64,000 bases of DNA from Lichenostomus cassidix. Lineage: Eukaryota > Chordata > Aves > Passeriformes > Meliphagidae. How positions within the stretch are numbered: the first letter of the stretch is position 1; each line of letters opens with the position of its first letter. A program made the position numbers and the translations under genes. Below are positions 1 to 13,844 of the stretch, piece by piece. The stretch covers positions 100,905,443 through 100,969,442 of the forward strand of contig CM039182.1 of assembly GCA_008360975.2 (NCBI GenBank), written 5' to 3'. Below the pieces are notes generated by a model. It had not been told where the DNA came from and searched no databases. It saw only the letters and a program-made list of their open reading frames with translations.

Positions 1-3000
1 CATACAAAGTAAAAAAAAAGTTAATTTTTTAAACAATAACATCATGAACTTAAACTGTCAATAAGCATAATTTTGTGGAAAGTAGATCTTTCCAAAAAAA
101 TGGTCATATTTTTTTCTTTGTGAACTGTGGATCTGATGGAACAAGACAGTTGCATGGATATGGTAGTGTTGGATTTCTCTGGTGGGTTTGATGTAATAAA
201 GCACATTCTGAAAAAATGGTCATGATTCTCATGGGACAACCAGTGTGCACAGCATATAGAATTAAAGTTGGATTAAAGAGGTCTTCAAATGCAGCTGATA
301 CCAGGCTGTCAGAGCTGGGTGCCTCGAGCAGGTTCTGAAGGGGTCATTAAAGTGCTTCAATACTCTTTTAAAAATCAATTGTGTAGATGATGATACAGAA
401 TCTTCGCCTGGATGGTTTAAAGATGACATAAAGATCGACCAGGGAGCATAATGAGTGCAAGTTGCTTTACAGAGAGGACCTCATTACCTAATTAAATGCA
501 ATTACAGGATCCAAAGATCTGTGATTCAGATGAGACACATCTATAACAAGGAGTCATTACAGTTCACAGCAAAGTCTTAGCAAGATTCTAAAGCAGGGCT
601 ACATCCTCTTGGCATGTGGTTTTGGCTATGCTGTCCACTGTATTCTAATTAACTCTTTAGGGGCTATCTCAGGCATGTCTGCATTGGATTGGATGCAGTT
701 GGTTCCAATTGGATTGGATCTTGCTGACTCTCTGTCTCGGTAGATCAGTGACTCAAAGAATAGCTGAAAGTTCAGTGTAGGTGATCATCTCGAAATCAAA
801 CATTAAGGCTATGTTCTAGGAGGAAGGAGCAAAACAAAACAGGGAAGCGACTTTGCCAGTACACACATCAATAGCAACAGCATTATTTGAATACTGTCTG
901 ATTTTTTCATAGCTATGCTATGAAAAGCATGCAGAGATATGATTGAAAGATGCAGAAAGGTACAGGGCAATGTCAGCATGAGGTCTATAGATATCCCTGC
1001 TTGGTTTATTGACTCCTAACTCTTAGGGAATTTGAAAGAAAGCAGAATACATTTCCAGCAGTGGCTTGTGTTCATAGCTTCGCTTCCATAAATTCATTAG
1101 TTGCTTAGAGAAAGTCTGAGCTGAAAGCATTCAGCATTGTTTTGAGACGCACACCTGCCTGCTCTCCAGTCTGGGCACTGGGGCAGTTTCTCTCTTTAGG
1201 CAGATGGTGATCACTGTATGTCCCTTCTAAAGGAGATATTCTAGTCTAGTACAGACTATTCAGTTCTTCAGGGTTAACCCTATCATTGGTCCTTTTTCCT
1301 TGGGCTTTTCCTCCCCCAGTTGATTTTGAAGTGGTCCATATTCTGTGACTTTTTTAAATGAAAGCCTATTGGCTACCTGGGACAAATATCAGAAAAGACA
1401 AGAAAAGGAGATAACCTGAATAAGTCCTGCAGAAGCAATTGCATAATACTGTGGGTTTCTTTTTAAAGTTAAACCTGAATTATTTTAGAAAAGATGTTAA
1501 TCATCATATACTACTCTAAAGACCCTCTATAATTACCTTTTCATTTTCACTGACTTCACTGATAGCAGAGGGTGGACCACTAATGATCTTTGGCTACATG
1601 GTGCTTTTTTCCTTTCAGTGAAAGGACAATAGATAATAACAGCTTATTAATGGACAAGAGAACAGTTATATATATATACAGGAAAAAATGTTAGGGTCTC
1701 ATTCAAAGCTGCAAGGGGGAATTTTCAATGCATAGAGGCATTCTGTTTCATCAAAGGACTTGTTTTGTGTCTTTCCTCTGAACACTGATTCTTTAGATGC
1801 TCAGTGATATTTTGCATGCTGCCTTATTTTGTTATGTAGCAGTCTGAAAGGGTTTGCATCTTATGGAAGGAGAAATCTGCCAAAATTCAAAGATGTTTCT
1901 GATTTGGTTTATTGACTCTAGTTCAATTGAGTTGATAATTTTCAGTTAACTGCAGATTTGAAAACAGGAATTTGTAGTGTGATGTCAAATGTCCCTGCCA
2001 CTGGAAAACTCCTGTAATCTGTCAACATCCCAGATGACATTTCCACGTGTACTTTTGCTATTTTTAAAGATCAGTTTTTTATATAAATTCAGTAGCAACA
2101 AATGTTTTTTGAATTTGAATGGTTTCCAGAATATTTTGTAAGTCTTGTGGCTGCAAAAAATCATGTATCTCATTAAGAGAGCTAGACACCTGTCTCCTGC
2201 TTTGATCAGTACATTGGGTGTTAGGAAGGGATAAAACTGTGCTGTGAATTGTAGCTATTTGTTTGCACTCCAAACCCTTTTAATTCTATTTTTTTTTAAG
2301 AAAGGGAAGAGAAATATGTCCTTTTCCCCAGTCTCTAACAAATACTGTTATGACTCAGAAGTGCAATTTGAGATTAGGTTATTTCCATTACAAAAGGAGC
2401 TTTTGAGAAGAGTGGATACATGGAAGATGCAAAACCACCAGAGTCTTTTTAGACAACAATTTCTGAACTGCAATAGACTGGTTTTTAAAAATTTTATTAC
2501 TTGTTACTAATAAGATGCACCACAAGATGGCTCCCTAATAACAAAAATAATCACGAAATCCAGAGCTTGTTTTAAAAATACTACTGAGCTCTGAGTGGGA
2601 GCAAATTCACCAGCACAAACCTGTGTGTGGTGCTGTTGAGGCTGAGGAGAAACACTTTAACTACACGGACAAAGCCACATGGATCCTGTTTTTTTCCTGC
2701 AGGTTGTTATTTGCATGCAGGAAACAACTAGAATAAAATAGCATTCCCTTAAAAGTTCAACAGCAAATAGCCATGGCTACCCATGACAAGTCAAAAGTGT
2801 ATTTGTTACACTGCTGCTGAGTGCAACAGCAGAAGAATTCAATGGCATTTTTAGCTAAAGAATAAGTTCAAAATAATTTATATTAAATTTTGTGTGAGAA
2901 AAAGCAAAACATTTGTTCTTAATTTGCAGAGTACTATTTTGTGCTCTACTATCCGATTGAAAGGAAGATAAGCATGTTCCATACTTCCATTTATTTGAAA

Positions 3001-4795
3001 AATGGTGCAGAGCTATTATTTGAAAACTTGCTTGTTGGAAACAAAACTTTGCATGTATGGAAAAATGAGGGGAGAAATTATGCATGTGGAGAATACATAG
3101 CAAATAAAATCAATAAATAATATCAACACCAACTTGTGTGCAGTAATAGTCTTAAGCAGGTACAGTCAGAAGTGTCCACTGGGAAAAGCCATCTCCCAGG
3201 AAATATGCACTGACTTTGCTGAAGGTGAAGCAACAAACTTGTATTCTTGTCTTTCATCTGATAAGTTACCATCAAAAAGCCATTTTCCTGCCTGTAGCAA
3301 AGGCTAAAACAAACTTCAGATTTTTTAAAGGCAGCATCTGTTTTTGGAGAGCCATTGGGTAGGTGTAGACAGTCTCAGCACAGGACATTTCATGCCCCAG
3401 GCAACCAAAAGGCAAAGAGACTAGTCTAACCTGACTAGTCTAGTCCAATCAAACACTCCTTGGAGCTTAAGTGCAAGTTTCCCAACCCAGTGGAAGAAAC
3501 AGGGTCAGTATCTTGCTGAGCAGATCAGAACACACAGAACCAAGAGGAGAAATTTGGAAGTGGTCCTTAGCTGTTCCTCATGTGTTAGTCATGACTGACA
3601 GCTGCAATTCAGTAATTGCCCATATAAGCACTTAGGAATTGTATTAGGACAAAAACTAGCTTGAATTCACCTGTTTGAGTTTTCCCATAGATGGAGCACA
3701 AGAGCCCCTGAAGTCAGTTACCAGCTCTCAACCAGGAGTTATACATTATCCAATTCATAGCCAGGCAAAATAACAGATTAGTTTGAACTATCTTCAGCAG
3801 CTTGTTAAGATAACATGTCCTGAAATGAAGTGCTCCCATAGTCAGGCACAGAAGAGATGTGATGCTAGAATATCTTTTACCTTCCTTCTCAGCTGCTAGC
3901 CGCTGCCTCAGACCCATGCCTGACTGTGGAAAGGCTTAGGGAGTACTAATAAATCAAAGGCAGGCACAGATTTAATGTGTTAGTGGGTTTGCTGTGACTG
4001 AACTTGGGATAGAGAGCTTAGCCACAACCCAGTGTTATTATGGTTCTGATAGAGACCACTTCACAGAGGCTCGTGGTGCTTGTAATGAAATATAAGAGGA
4101 TTACTGTTTTGGACAGAGATTTATATCTAGTCTTCCCAGCTCTAATAAGAAATGGTCCTAAGCCACATAAAATGGGATTTAAGACTTTCCTAAAGTTTAG
4201 TTGTGTTCTGAATGGGGACTTTGGTTCAAGAGAAGTATTTATAAACTTATGAATCCTGGAATATCTACTGTCTGAGATTCCCTAGCTCTCTCTACAGCTC
4301 CCTGTGGAGCAGTCCAGCAAAATTACTGTGATGAAAGTTCTGCCTTGCAATTCCTCAGCCCTAACCCTGTCCATGTTTCTTATAAAGGGTTCTTGTTGCT
4401 GAGCTGGGCTCTTTGGTTACTGTCGTTCAGATACTGTCCAGGTTACACCACCTTCAGGGGTGAGCTAAGGTCACAAACAATGCCAAGAGAGTGCCCTCCT
4501 AATTTGTTATGATGTGACCATTGTTTGATTGCACTTGTAAAATCACAGGATTGGCTGTGTCTGTTGATTGACACCAACTGAGATGACGTATTAGACACTG
4601 AAATGGCTGGATTAAACTGGAAGTCACAGCTGATTCCTTCCCTTAGATCATCATGATCACACTCTTCATTGGAAGGGTAACCTCCAGTTACAATGTGTTG
4701 CAAAATTTAATCTGATGAAAATGGCCCATTTTTGGTGTAATGGAACAAAAAAGGAACCTTAAATCTGTGGAATGGACCAGCCAGATTATGTCCAC
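1..4795. other. Intergenic, no gene recognised
   Basis: AT-rich DNA with only short reading frames, none resembling a known protein. A short TA run lies near 1668-1678. I see no splice-bounded coding segment, RNA gene or clear transposon. In human the next gene downstream of PTPRM is RAB12, as I recall, but no part of it is visible here. Confidence 0.6.
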
Positions 4796-6790
4796 TGTTA
4801 CAGAATCACAGAATGGTTGAGGTTAGAAGGTTCCATCCCTGGAAGTGTTCAAGGCCAGGTTGGATGGGGCCCTGAGAAATCTGATCTCATGAGTGACATC
4901 CCTGCCCATGGTGGGGGGGTTAGAATGAGATGATACCCAAGGTCCCTTCAAACCCAAGCCACTCTATGATTTTATGATCTTCTGGTCCAACCCCCCTGCT
5001 CACTCATGTCTAGTCAGGCCTTGAATTTCTCCACAGATGGAGTATCCACAACCTTTTGGGGCAACCTGATCCAGTGTTTGGCCACCTTTTTGGTGAAAAA
5101 GTGTTTTATTATGTTCAGATGGAATTTCATGTGGTTTAATTTTGGCCTCTGACTCTTCTTCAGTCACTAGGCACCACACCCAAGAATGAGGCCACGTCTT
5201 TTTTACTGCCTCCCATAAGATATTTATATAAACTTATAAGTTAGCCCTGAGACTTCTCCAGGCTGAGTAGTCCCATCTCTGTCAGCCTTTCTTCATATGA
5301 GAGATGCTGGCATCTGTTCATCATTTGAGTAGCCCTTAGCTAGACTAGCTCTAGCAAGTGAAAATCTGTCTCATACTGGGGAGCCCAGAAGTGAACTCAG
5401 CATGCCAGGTGTAGTCTCTCCAGTGCTGAATATGCAGGGAGAATCACTTACCTGTTGGCAGCACTCTAATGCAGCCCAGGGCACTGTTGGCCTTTTTGTT
5501 GCCACAGGGGTGCACTACTGGCTCAGGGCCAGCTTGTTATCCACCAGGAAACTAAGGTCTTCCTTGGCAAAGCTGCTTTCCAGCCTCTTCTTGCCAATGT
5601 ATGCTGCTGCATGGAATTATTCCTCTCTGTATGTGTTCTGTACTTACCCTTGTTGAACTTCATGAGATTCCCCTCTGCCCTGTTCTCCTGTCAAGGTCCC
5701 TCAACAGTGGCACAACCATCTGGTGTATCAACCACTCCTCTTTTTTGTATCATCTGTGAACCTGCATTCTGCCCCATCACTGAGGTCATTCATGGAGGTG
5801 TTCAACAGTATTGGCCCCAATATTGAGCCCCGTGACTTGTGCCAATAAGCATTTGCCTCCAACTGGACTTAGGGCCACAGATCACAAAGCTCTGGACCTG
5901 GTCATTCATCTGCCTTCTAATGCACATCACTGTCCACTTTTCTGACCTATATTTTGTCAGCTTGTCCATGACAATGGTACAAGATTTGATCTTGAAGTCT
6001 TTACTCAGGGTAAACAGAATCCACTGCTCTCCCCTTGTCCACTGAAGTAGTCACATCATTGTAGAAGGCTATCAGGTTGGTCAAACCTGAAAACCTGATG
6101 TTCTTCCCTTTGTAACTCCTTGCTGACTACTCCACATAACCTTCTTGTCCTTCATATATTTGGAAATGCTTTCCAGAAAGATTCTCTCCCATGCCTTTAC
6201 AGAGACTAAGGTGAGACTGACTGGCCTGTATTTCTCTGGATAGTTGTTCTTGGCTTCTTTAAGGTTGGAGTGATATTTTCTCTCTTTCAGTCTTGAGTAA
6301 TCTCTCCCAGTTGCTATAACCATTCAAAGATAATCAAGAATGTCCTTGATTATAAGCCAGCTCCCTCATCATGAGTGCAGCCTGTCTGCCCCTGCAGTTA
6401 TCTACATCCACTTGGTTCTAGTGCTCCCTAAACTGTTCCTCTTCCACTAGGGTAAGTCTTCCTTGACCCAGGTCTTCCCTCTGGTCTTAAGTGCCTGGGA
6501 TTCCTGAAGGATGATTTTCCTTGTAGAGACTGAAGCAAAGAAGGCACTGAGTACCTCAGCTTGCCCATATCATTCATCACCAGTTCCCTTGATTAATTTG
6601 GCAGTGGGGCCATGTGTTCCATAATCTTTATGAACTCGTAGAATCCTTTCTGGTTGTCCTTCACATCCCTTGCTAGACCCAACTCCAAGTCAACCTATAT
6701 AAGTCAGACTCCATACTCCTCCTGGGATGTCTGCCTCTGCTTCTACCCTTTACACTTACCTGACATAGCCATGTACCTGCTAAAAATGTT
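4796..6790 (-). mobile_element. CR1 LINE, 5'-truncated, about 2 kb
   Basis: Read on the plus strand this starts with the typical antisense CR1 end (GAATCACAGAATGGTTGAGG). It continues with CTGGTCCAACCCCCCTGCTC, then 'ttgaacttcatgagattcc' and 'gaaggctatcaggttggtca', all standard blocks of the chicken-repeat-1 3' half. On the minus strand the interval 6323-6081 still reads like a LINE reverse transcriptase (KYRPVSLT, then LESISKYM), but the frame is broken elsewhere by stops and shifts. The element is therefore dead. The right limit is where similarity fades (about 6760-6800). A second CR1 piece interrupts it at 4831-4979. Confidence 0.88.
4831..4979 (+). mobile_element. CR1 3' end inserted in the CR1 at 4796-6790
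   Basis: A sense-oriented CR1 tail (CATCCCTGGAAGTGTTCAAG, then GGTCCCTTCAAACCCAAGCC, ending TCTATGATTTTATGATC) sits between two adjacent blocks of the antisense element. The outer CR1 stops after 'ggttagaagg' and resumes with 'tctggtccaa', which in an uninterrupted copy lie only about 25 nt apart. Confidence 0.75.
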
Positions 6791-7780
6791 TCAGCAGACA
6801 TGGAGATGAGCAACAGGATTCTTCATTCTCTGTCAGCCCTTTGCAAGACAGATTGTGCTGAGTTTGTCAGCTTCTCCTTTCATTTGCACCTATAGGCTTA
6901 GCATGGCTTTCACACCTAACTGCTGTCAGCAGCTTCTGTCCCAGAGAGTGCAGCATCACTGGACTTTTTTGCCTTTTGCTGTATATTTAGAAGAACAATG
7001 CATTTTTAATGCATAAAGGATAAGGATAAAGAACATAATAAATATATTGCCTATGTTGTTTCATTTATTTCTATTTAACAATTTGTTATTGAAACTTAAA
7101 ATGACAAAAGGGACTTAAATGGACAAAAGGGCCAGTTGGAATATGCAATATGCTGTATTGCTCTTTGGCAGATGATGTTTTGGGATGCACAGGACACATT
7201 ATCATTGCAGTTAGTATGCCATGGAGTTAACTGGGGAAAATGCCACACAGAAGAAATCTCTTGATCTTGTTCTAGGTTAAAATTCACAAAAGTTTGCAGA
7301 TTGAAATGAAGGAAAAATGTATTTTAAATTTTTTTTAAAGGATTAAACTATGGAACATTAATAATGAAAAAGTAACAATGCTTTGGAAATGGATATGTAA
7401 CAACATACTCTGTGCATTCTCAATAGTTAGCAATTTGAGTAAATTAATTACAAATGAAAATAAAACACAATAAATTTAATCTGTGGTGTTCAAATGTTTC
7501 ACAAGCTCTATTGTGAGTTTTACACTCTGTGACTCAAGTTATAATACTTGAAAGTCTTAAGTGATAAAACACAAAACAGTGGCTCATACAGAACATAGAA
7601 ATTGCATCAACATGCACTCAAAAAGTAAAGTCACAATGGGGAAAAACAGGAAGGAAAATTATGAATATGCCATCATTGCTTTCCGAGATAACTTGGGGAT
7701 TGGAAGGGAAGATATCTGTTTGCCAAAAATACTTAATTTTAAAAAAATCTATTGACTTAGTCAGAAGTGAATAATCTTCT

Positions 7781-7833
7781 CAGTGTATTAAAGCTGTATT
7801 TCAGTGTATTAATGTGTATTAATGCTGTATTTC
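7781..7833. repeat. Imperfect local tandem repeat
   Basis: The unit CAGTGTATTAAAGCTGTATTT recurs as CAGTGTATTAATG...GCTGTATTTCA, with an extra GTGTATTAAT in the second copy. It looks like a small slippage product. Confidence 0.6.
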
Positions 7834-10438
7834 ATCTTGTAAGATCTGTATCATTAATCCATACATGTCCCCAGTGCAATATTAGGTTATGTAGATGCAT
7901 GTGGTTTATCAAAGTGTGTAATATTTTCTTAGATCTTACAGTCTCTGAGAAGGTGTCACACCACTAATCAGCATTACAAGAGGCAAAATTTTTTCCCTCT
8001 CCATGTGGGGAGTTTATGTTCCTGGACAGCTGACAGGACATCAGAGACTTTTTCTCATTATTAAAGCTGAGTGTGCCATCAGCACGTGCCCAGTTTTAAC
8101 TTAAAGGTTTAATTCAAAGCTCATGTTGATAAAAATGTTGGGTCAAGAGATACACTGAATGGGCAATTTATCTTCCAAGTGTTTGTGCAGCTGGACCTGC
8201 ACTGGAATTGAGGGTGCCTGTATGTCCTCACTGACATCAGAACTGTTGACTTCCAGTAAGAAGTCGAAACACAGAAGGTTGGGCTGCCAACACACTGTGG
8301 AGCCATGTTCCAAGAAGATGCAGATCAGCATCAAGCTGCCCCCAAGGGAGTGGACAGTGCCTTCCTGGTTTTCTCTTGCACTCATCCAGCTAGGAGAGAT
8401 AAAGATTAACCCTGAGGTTGTAGCACCAAATTCTAAAGTTCATCTTCCAAGAAGGAAGAAATGTTTTCCACTGTACACTGTAAATTCCTCGTGGGTGAAA
8501 AGCTGCCAGTGTAAGACCTGAGGTTCAAAACTCCCAAGCTTTAGCCTGCTTGACACACAATATTTTTGTGTGTTGAATACAATTGTTTTCCTAGTACAAT
8601 TTCCTAGTAAATTTAAGCATAGGCATATGCAGTGTCTGGATGTCCTAAAGTAGTTCCTGACACCTGGTACTGTGTATGGCAGGAAGAGCATCTTGCCTGG
8701 TTCTCTGGCTGTGCCAAGCTTTTCAGATGTTCTTTTAAAATCAGCAATCTATCAAGGTGTGTTCAGTACAATGAATGTGTTTAGTTCTTTGCTAGTGAGG
8801 ATGTAGCTATTAGCTCAGGCAGCAATATATATGTTAAAAATTATGAAAAAGCTGTTCATCTAGCAACAGTGTCTTTCAGGCTTGTATGCTACTACATACA
8901 CTTCCAGGATCAGTCCTCTGAGCTGGGTGCATGAACTCCTTAATACAGATAAGTAATCTGCAGCAGAACTAGTCCCCTGGAAGGAGTTACTCCTATGCCT
9001 TAGTGTGTACAGGGCTTGGCAGTTCTGTGTTTGCACTGTGCAGTTGCCAAGGTGAAAGGTATTGAAGTGGTTAAATTTTTGCATGAAGGAGATACCATAG
9101 CACAGTAGTAGATGTCTGTGCATTGGTCCAAGGCAGTGTTTTCTACAAAATTCTGTACTAAATTACAATAATAATACTTTATTTGCTTAATGTCAAGCTA
9201 TCATCAATCCCATGCAAATTGTTAGCTTTGCAACACAACACCATGTAATTGTCACTACAATCTTAAGCCTCAGCAGTCTTGATTTTCAAAATACTAGTTC
9301 ATCAATAAACAATTGTAAAGGCTTTAAGCTCCAACAGGAATGCAGTAAAAAAGCTCTTTTCATCTGTGATGTCAATAAGCTGAGATGAGAAAAGAAACTA
9401 GATTCATCCAAGTGGCAAGTGGAGATATATATTTTAACCATAATGAATAAATGACATCCCTATTAATGATTTATCTCCTTTCAACTTTAACAAACAGTTT
9501 TAGTGATAACAACTAAATTTTTTTGCATTAGAAAAGTAAACTGGCACACAGCTAACACAGTCAATTAGAGCCTAGTTGGATATTCATAAATGCTAGCTTA
9601 GTGTATGGAAACCGAGTTGGTAATTACAACCAGAACTATTCATTTTCTTTTTTAAGAGTAGATATCTAGGAATGCCATTTAGTCATTACTCAGAATTACT
9701 TGTTATCTTTGATGAACTTAGTCTGTGCTTTCATCTGGTACCAGACTGCATGCTAATGCCAATCAACAGTGTAAATATGCAAAGAAAAAAATATTTGGGA
9801 TGCAAATTTTACATAAGCCTTGTGTCATTTTCATTCTGATCCATTGAGTCAGAAACTGCAGTGGCAGCACCCTCTTCAAAAATGCCACCACTGGGGCAAG
9901 AGGGGATATCATCATTCTTAGAGAAATCCATCTCTATTCTTGTGACAAAAAACGCACTGCAAATGGGCATTTTTCCTGTCCCTCAGTCCATTCCGTTTGT
10001 TCCTATTCTTATCCCAATTTCGAGCCACTCACCCGTATCCTGCCCATTAGAGCTGGTTAGTACGTGCTGTTCATTTATCATACGGGAAACAGGCTGCTTC
10101 ACCAGCCAGATTTTTTTTTTTTACAAGGAGATATATCTGTGTCAGCAAGGCTTTTTCTGAAGGCTTGTAAAGCAAGAGAGTGGAGCCCTGTGTCCCATGG
10201 CAGCCTTGCCATCGCCAGGGGCCACAGGTGCAGGCTGGGCAGGCTTTGGAGACTGAAATCCAGTGCTTCTGCTTTGTGCAAACAACGGAAACAGGTTGTT
10301 TTTATCCCTGTACAGAGAAAAAAAGCACAGCAGCAACAATAAATGTCACAACCTGAAGAGCTGCCACAAAATGGAAATGTCATCCTCCGGTCAAGTTTTG
10401 GAGACATTTAGTTTGGAGATCTAACTCAGCGTCTAGGA

Positions 10439-10467
10439 CACACACATGCACACACACCCACACACAA
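10439..10467. repeat. CA-rich microsatellite
   Basis: An interrupted (CA)n run with TG and CC interruptions. Confidence 0.8.
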
Positions 10468-10510
10468 AGAGAAAAAGATGATGCAGCTGTTTTTCTGGAA
10501 CTGGATTCCA

Positions 10511-10526
10511 TTTTTTTTTTTTTTTT
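10511..10526. repeat. T16 homopolymer
   Basis: Sixteen consecutive T on the plus strand, without an obvious retroposed neighbour. Confidence 0.85.
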
Positions 10527-10624
10527 ACATCCTCATAGTTAAAATAGCTATTTTAAGCTTTCCTGTAGTGTCTGTCATAACCCCCTTTAGGTACTGCAGA
10601 GGAAATTTTGAAACACAAATACTC

Positions 10625-10664
10625 AATAACAATAACAATAATAACAACAACAGTAATAATAAAT
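10625..10664. repeat. AAT/AAC-rich microsatellite
   Basis: A run of interspersed AATAAC, AAT and AAC triplets. On the plus strand it would translate as poly-Asn, which is a trivial effect of the repeat. Confidence 0.8.
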
Positions 10665-13600
10665 ATGAATGTGAGGAAGATGATTATTCCTATTTTTGCC
10701 TTTGAAAACTTCTACCACTGTATCTATAAACATCCCCAGTGTTCTTTAACCTCAGTGCATTTATCTGTAGGGAGATTAATGCTCTTTTGAAATTGTGGGT
10801 CATTTTTCACAATGTTGGTTTCCTCCTGTTTTCTCTTCATTTTTCTCAAGATGCCTCTGCTCCATGGAGATGCTAGTTAGTATATTAGCTCTTTGCCTCT
10901 GAAGAGCTGGTGAAAGATTTTAACCTTTCACTCTTGCTCCTTGTATTTACTCAGTCATAAACCACAGCACACCTACCAGAAAAGCAGGAGGGAACACAGA
11001 GAAGAGCTGGAGCATGTGGCTGGGTAATGTTAGTACAGCTGTGAGGGAAACACTCACTAAAGCCAGCAGACCTGGTTAAACCTGAGTTAGGCTGTCAGCA
11101 CTGTGGTCAATGCATTGTCACAGCTGGACCAAGGTGAAATCAGGACTTAACCTCTTTTTTTTACTGCTGGTTGCAGATTCAGTGCGTCATTCTAGCAAGA
11201 CTGTAAAAACTCTCTCCCCACCTTTGGAGAACAGGCATTAACCTTGAAGGATAGCTATTTGCATAAAATATGTTGCGAATACTGGATTTCTGAACACAGA
11301 CTTCTGTTAACATATTTCAATGGAAGCACATTTTAAAAAAAGATGGTTATTTGGAATTGTCACGCATTACTGTGAATACAAATACACTCTTATAAATGAA
11401 TAAAATGCTAAAGCTTCTTATGTTAGGATCTGTCACTCAGTCTCAGTGGAACTTTATCCTCTTCGTAAAGGCTTAATTTTTCTACTGAAATAAATATAAA
11501 TCAGCACCTCATTCTAAGTCATTGAAATGGTGATTTGCTTTGTTTTTCTTGACAAAAGTCAGATGGGATCCTGTTGGCAAGCTTGTGGTAAATATCTTTG
11601 TGGTCAGACTAATCACCTCTAATAATTTCAAGCCCTGAGCCACTCTGACATAAAAAGGGAAAATCCAGGCATTGCTGTCTGCACCTTTTCCTGAGAAAAA
11701 GTGTCTTTGGGCACAAAGCCCAGTGGAGGCCATGACCTGGGAAAGAGGGGCCAGAAGAAATAATAAAGCAAGATCAGCCAAGCCTGAAAATGTTCTTTGT
11801 CCCAGTGGGGACCTCCCAAGGCTCAGGAAGATGCTTCTGTGACCCTTCAGGCATGCTTTAACCTAACTGGAGAGGTGCACAAGAAGCAGGGGTAAAAATT
11901 ACAGATGGTCCCTCCTGCCATGGTGTGTGATGGGCTGTGCAATTAAGCAGAGTGGTGCTGCTCAGGAGCTCCAGAAGGCAGGTTTGGAGAAGCTGGCTGG
12001 CAGGAAGAAGTGGGTGGCTTGTGTGTGATGGCTTGCTCCCAGGAAGAGGGCCCTCAATCTCTTTTCCAATGAGGATCTTTTATAGAAAGTCACAGCAAAT
12101 ATCAGGCCAGGCATCAGACAGTTCTGTGGTCTCACTGTGCTCAGATTTCAGAAATAGGGTGTACAGGCCATTTTGTTATTTACACTGGAAATCACAGCTT
12201 CCTAGCAGAGACTGGGGAGGCTAAATGAGATTTGTTAACTTCTCTGGGAGTCATGCTGGGCTGAGGTCCATGGTTTGCATGCAGGTGTTGATAGTGTCTC
12301 TGTATGACAAGGAGACAGCAGATAGAAATCAAAATGGTTTTTCATTGTGAATGTGCTTTGTCACCACAGCCTCTGCCGTCCACATGAACCATCTCTGATC
12401 TTGTAATAATAAGATGCAGACAAGAATTTCCTTTGAAAAAACAAAGTTAACAGAGCTTCTAAAGTCAAGTCTCGACCCTTTTGTCCTGCTTCTTTCAGTA
12501 AGAGTTGAGAAAGACATATATTTGCTTCTCCTGCTTGGTCTCTTCCTCTGTGTTTCAGCTCTCCTTTCTCCCTGCTCCTCAAGCTCTGCCAGGGCCTTTC
12601 TGTTGTGCCTGAGGTGGTCTTGGAGCTGACTGGTTCCAAACAACAATTAGGAAAAAAATTCTGGACTGGGACCAGAAAAAAGTAAATGGAAATAAGGGGA
12701 CAATATGTGTTTCAGACAATTTGTTTTCAAAGTTTTCTGTCCCCCAAAACACCATGCAATTAGATCTTGATTATCCACATTAGCAGAGACTTAATATGTT
12801 TTGTGTAAAGCAAAAATAGAGCTAATGCAAACCATATGGCAATTAGGCTATCAGAACATTCAGTGAAAAAAATGAGGGGGAAGGGAAATAAGGCCAGTAA
12901 AACTTTCAAACTCCTTTAAATTGGGCTTTAAAATTATTAATTCTACTCTGTCTTCTCTGTGGGCTCCCAGAAGAAAAGAAAACTTTGTCCATGCTCAGCA
13001 AACAGCCACTGCAGGTGAAGCTGCCCAGTGGTCAGCACTGAGGGACAGTGCCTGAAATCACAACAGGTGAGCACCAGTTAAAGCTTGAATGTGAAACATC
13101 CCACCTGCTTCAATGCCCTGGCTGAGAAATGAAAAACCTGGAATCAGAAGTTCCTGACTGATGAAATGAAAACGACAGCCTTTGAGCAGTTCATTGTTTA
13201 GCTGCCCCATCAGTGCTTTTCAAAGTGCTTTTCTCACCTGGAAGATAAACCTGAAGAAGTTGATTGACCAAGAGGTGTCAGAAAACCTCATTTATTTGCA
13301 CATTTATCCTGTCCTAGTACACTCCATTCCTCAGTGGAAGAAAACAAGAAATTATTCCTCTTGAAAATGTTTCTCTCAAAACCTGTTGTTTGCTGATAAT
13401 TTGATCAAGATACAAAATCACTTTTCTGTTTGGGAACATTTAGTGCTACCCTATGGGTTTAAAAGCAAAGACTCTGTGAAATGGATCCTGGGATTTCAGG
13501 ACATGGCAGAAACGTTTTGAGGACTTAGATGTAAAGCTATTGGGAGGGAAAGCAGTAATAAGGAATCTTACAAAGGTAGGACTGGAACCATGAGATTCCC

Positions 13601-13844
13601 CATGTACTGTGGGTTACTTGGGATGTCACTTGACTTAAAATCTAGCTAACTGATTCCCACCATACTGTAGTGAAATGACTGGAAGGATGCTGCAACTTCT
13701 TCCTACCTGCCATGGCTGTCAGATTGTGTCTTCTGGCAAGTCTAATACCAGCCTGTCGTTCAGTAATGAAATACTAAGTGGAAAAGAACTCCATACATCT
13801 CTGGGAGATAGAAAACCCCCAGGAAAAAAAAAATCTGTGCACAT

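Larger units (their letters stand above)
6791..13844. other. Intergenic, no gene recognised
   Basis: No coding exon or RNA gene recognised. It contains a short imperfect tandem repeat at 7781-7833, a CA-rich run at 10439-10467, a T16 tract at 10511-10526 and an AAT/AAC-rich run at 10625-10664. The longest frame (8159-8521, 120 codons) has no recognisable domain and no gene-like context. Confidence 0.55.

Noticed and set aside
8159..8521. 120-codon plus-strand frame
   Set aside because: No domain, no splice context, low-complexity-free but unlike any family I know; of a length expected by chance in 64 kb.
10478..10705. Frame with a poly-Asn run
   Set aside because: The Asn run is the translation of the AAT/AAC microsatellite, and the preceding Phe run comes from the T16 tract.
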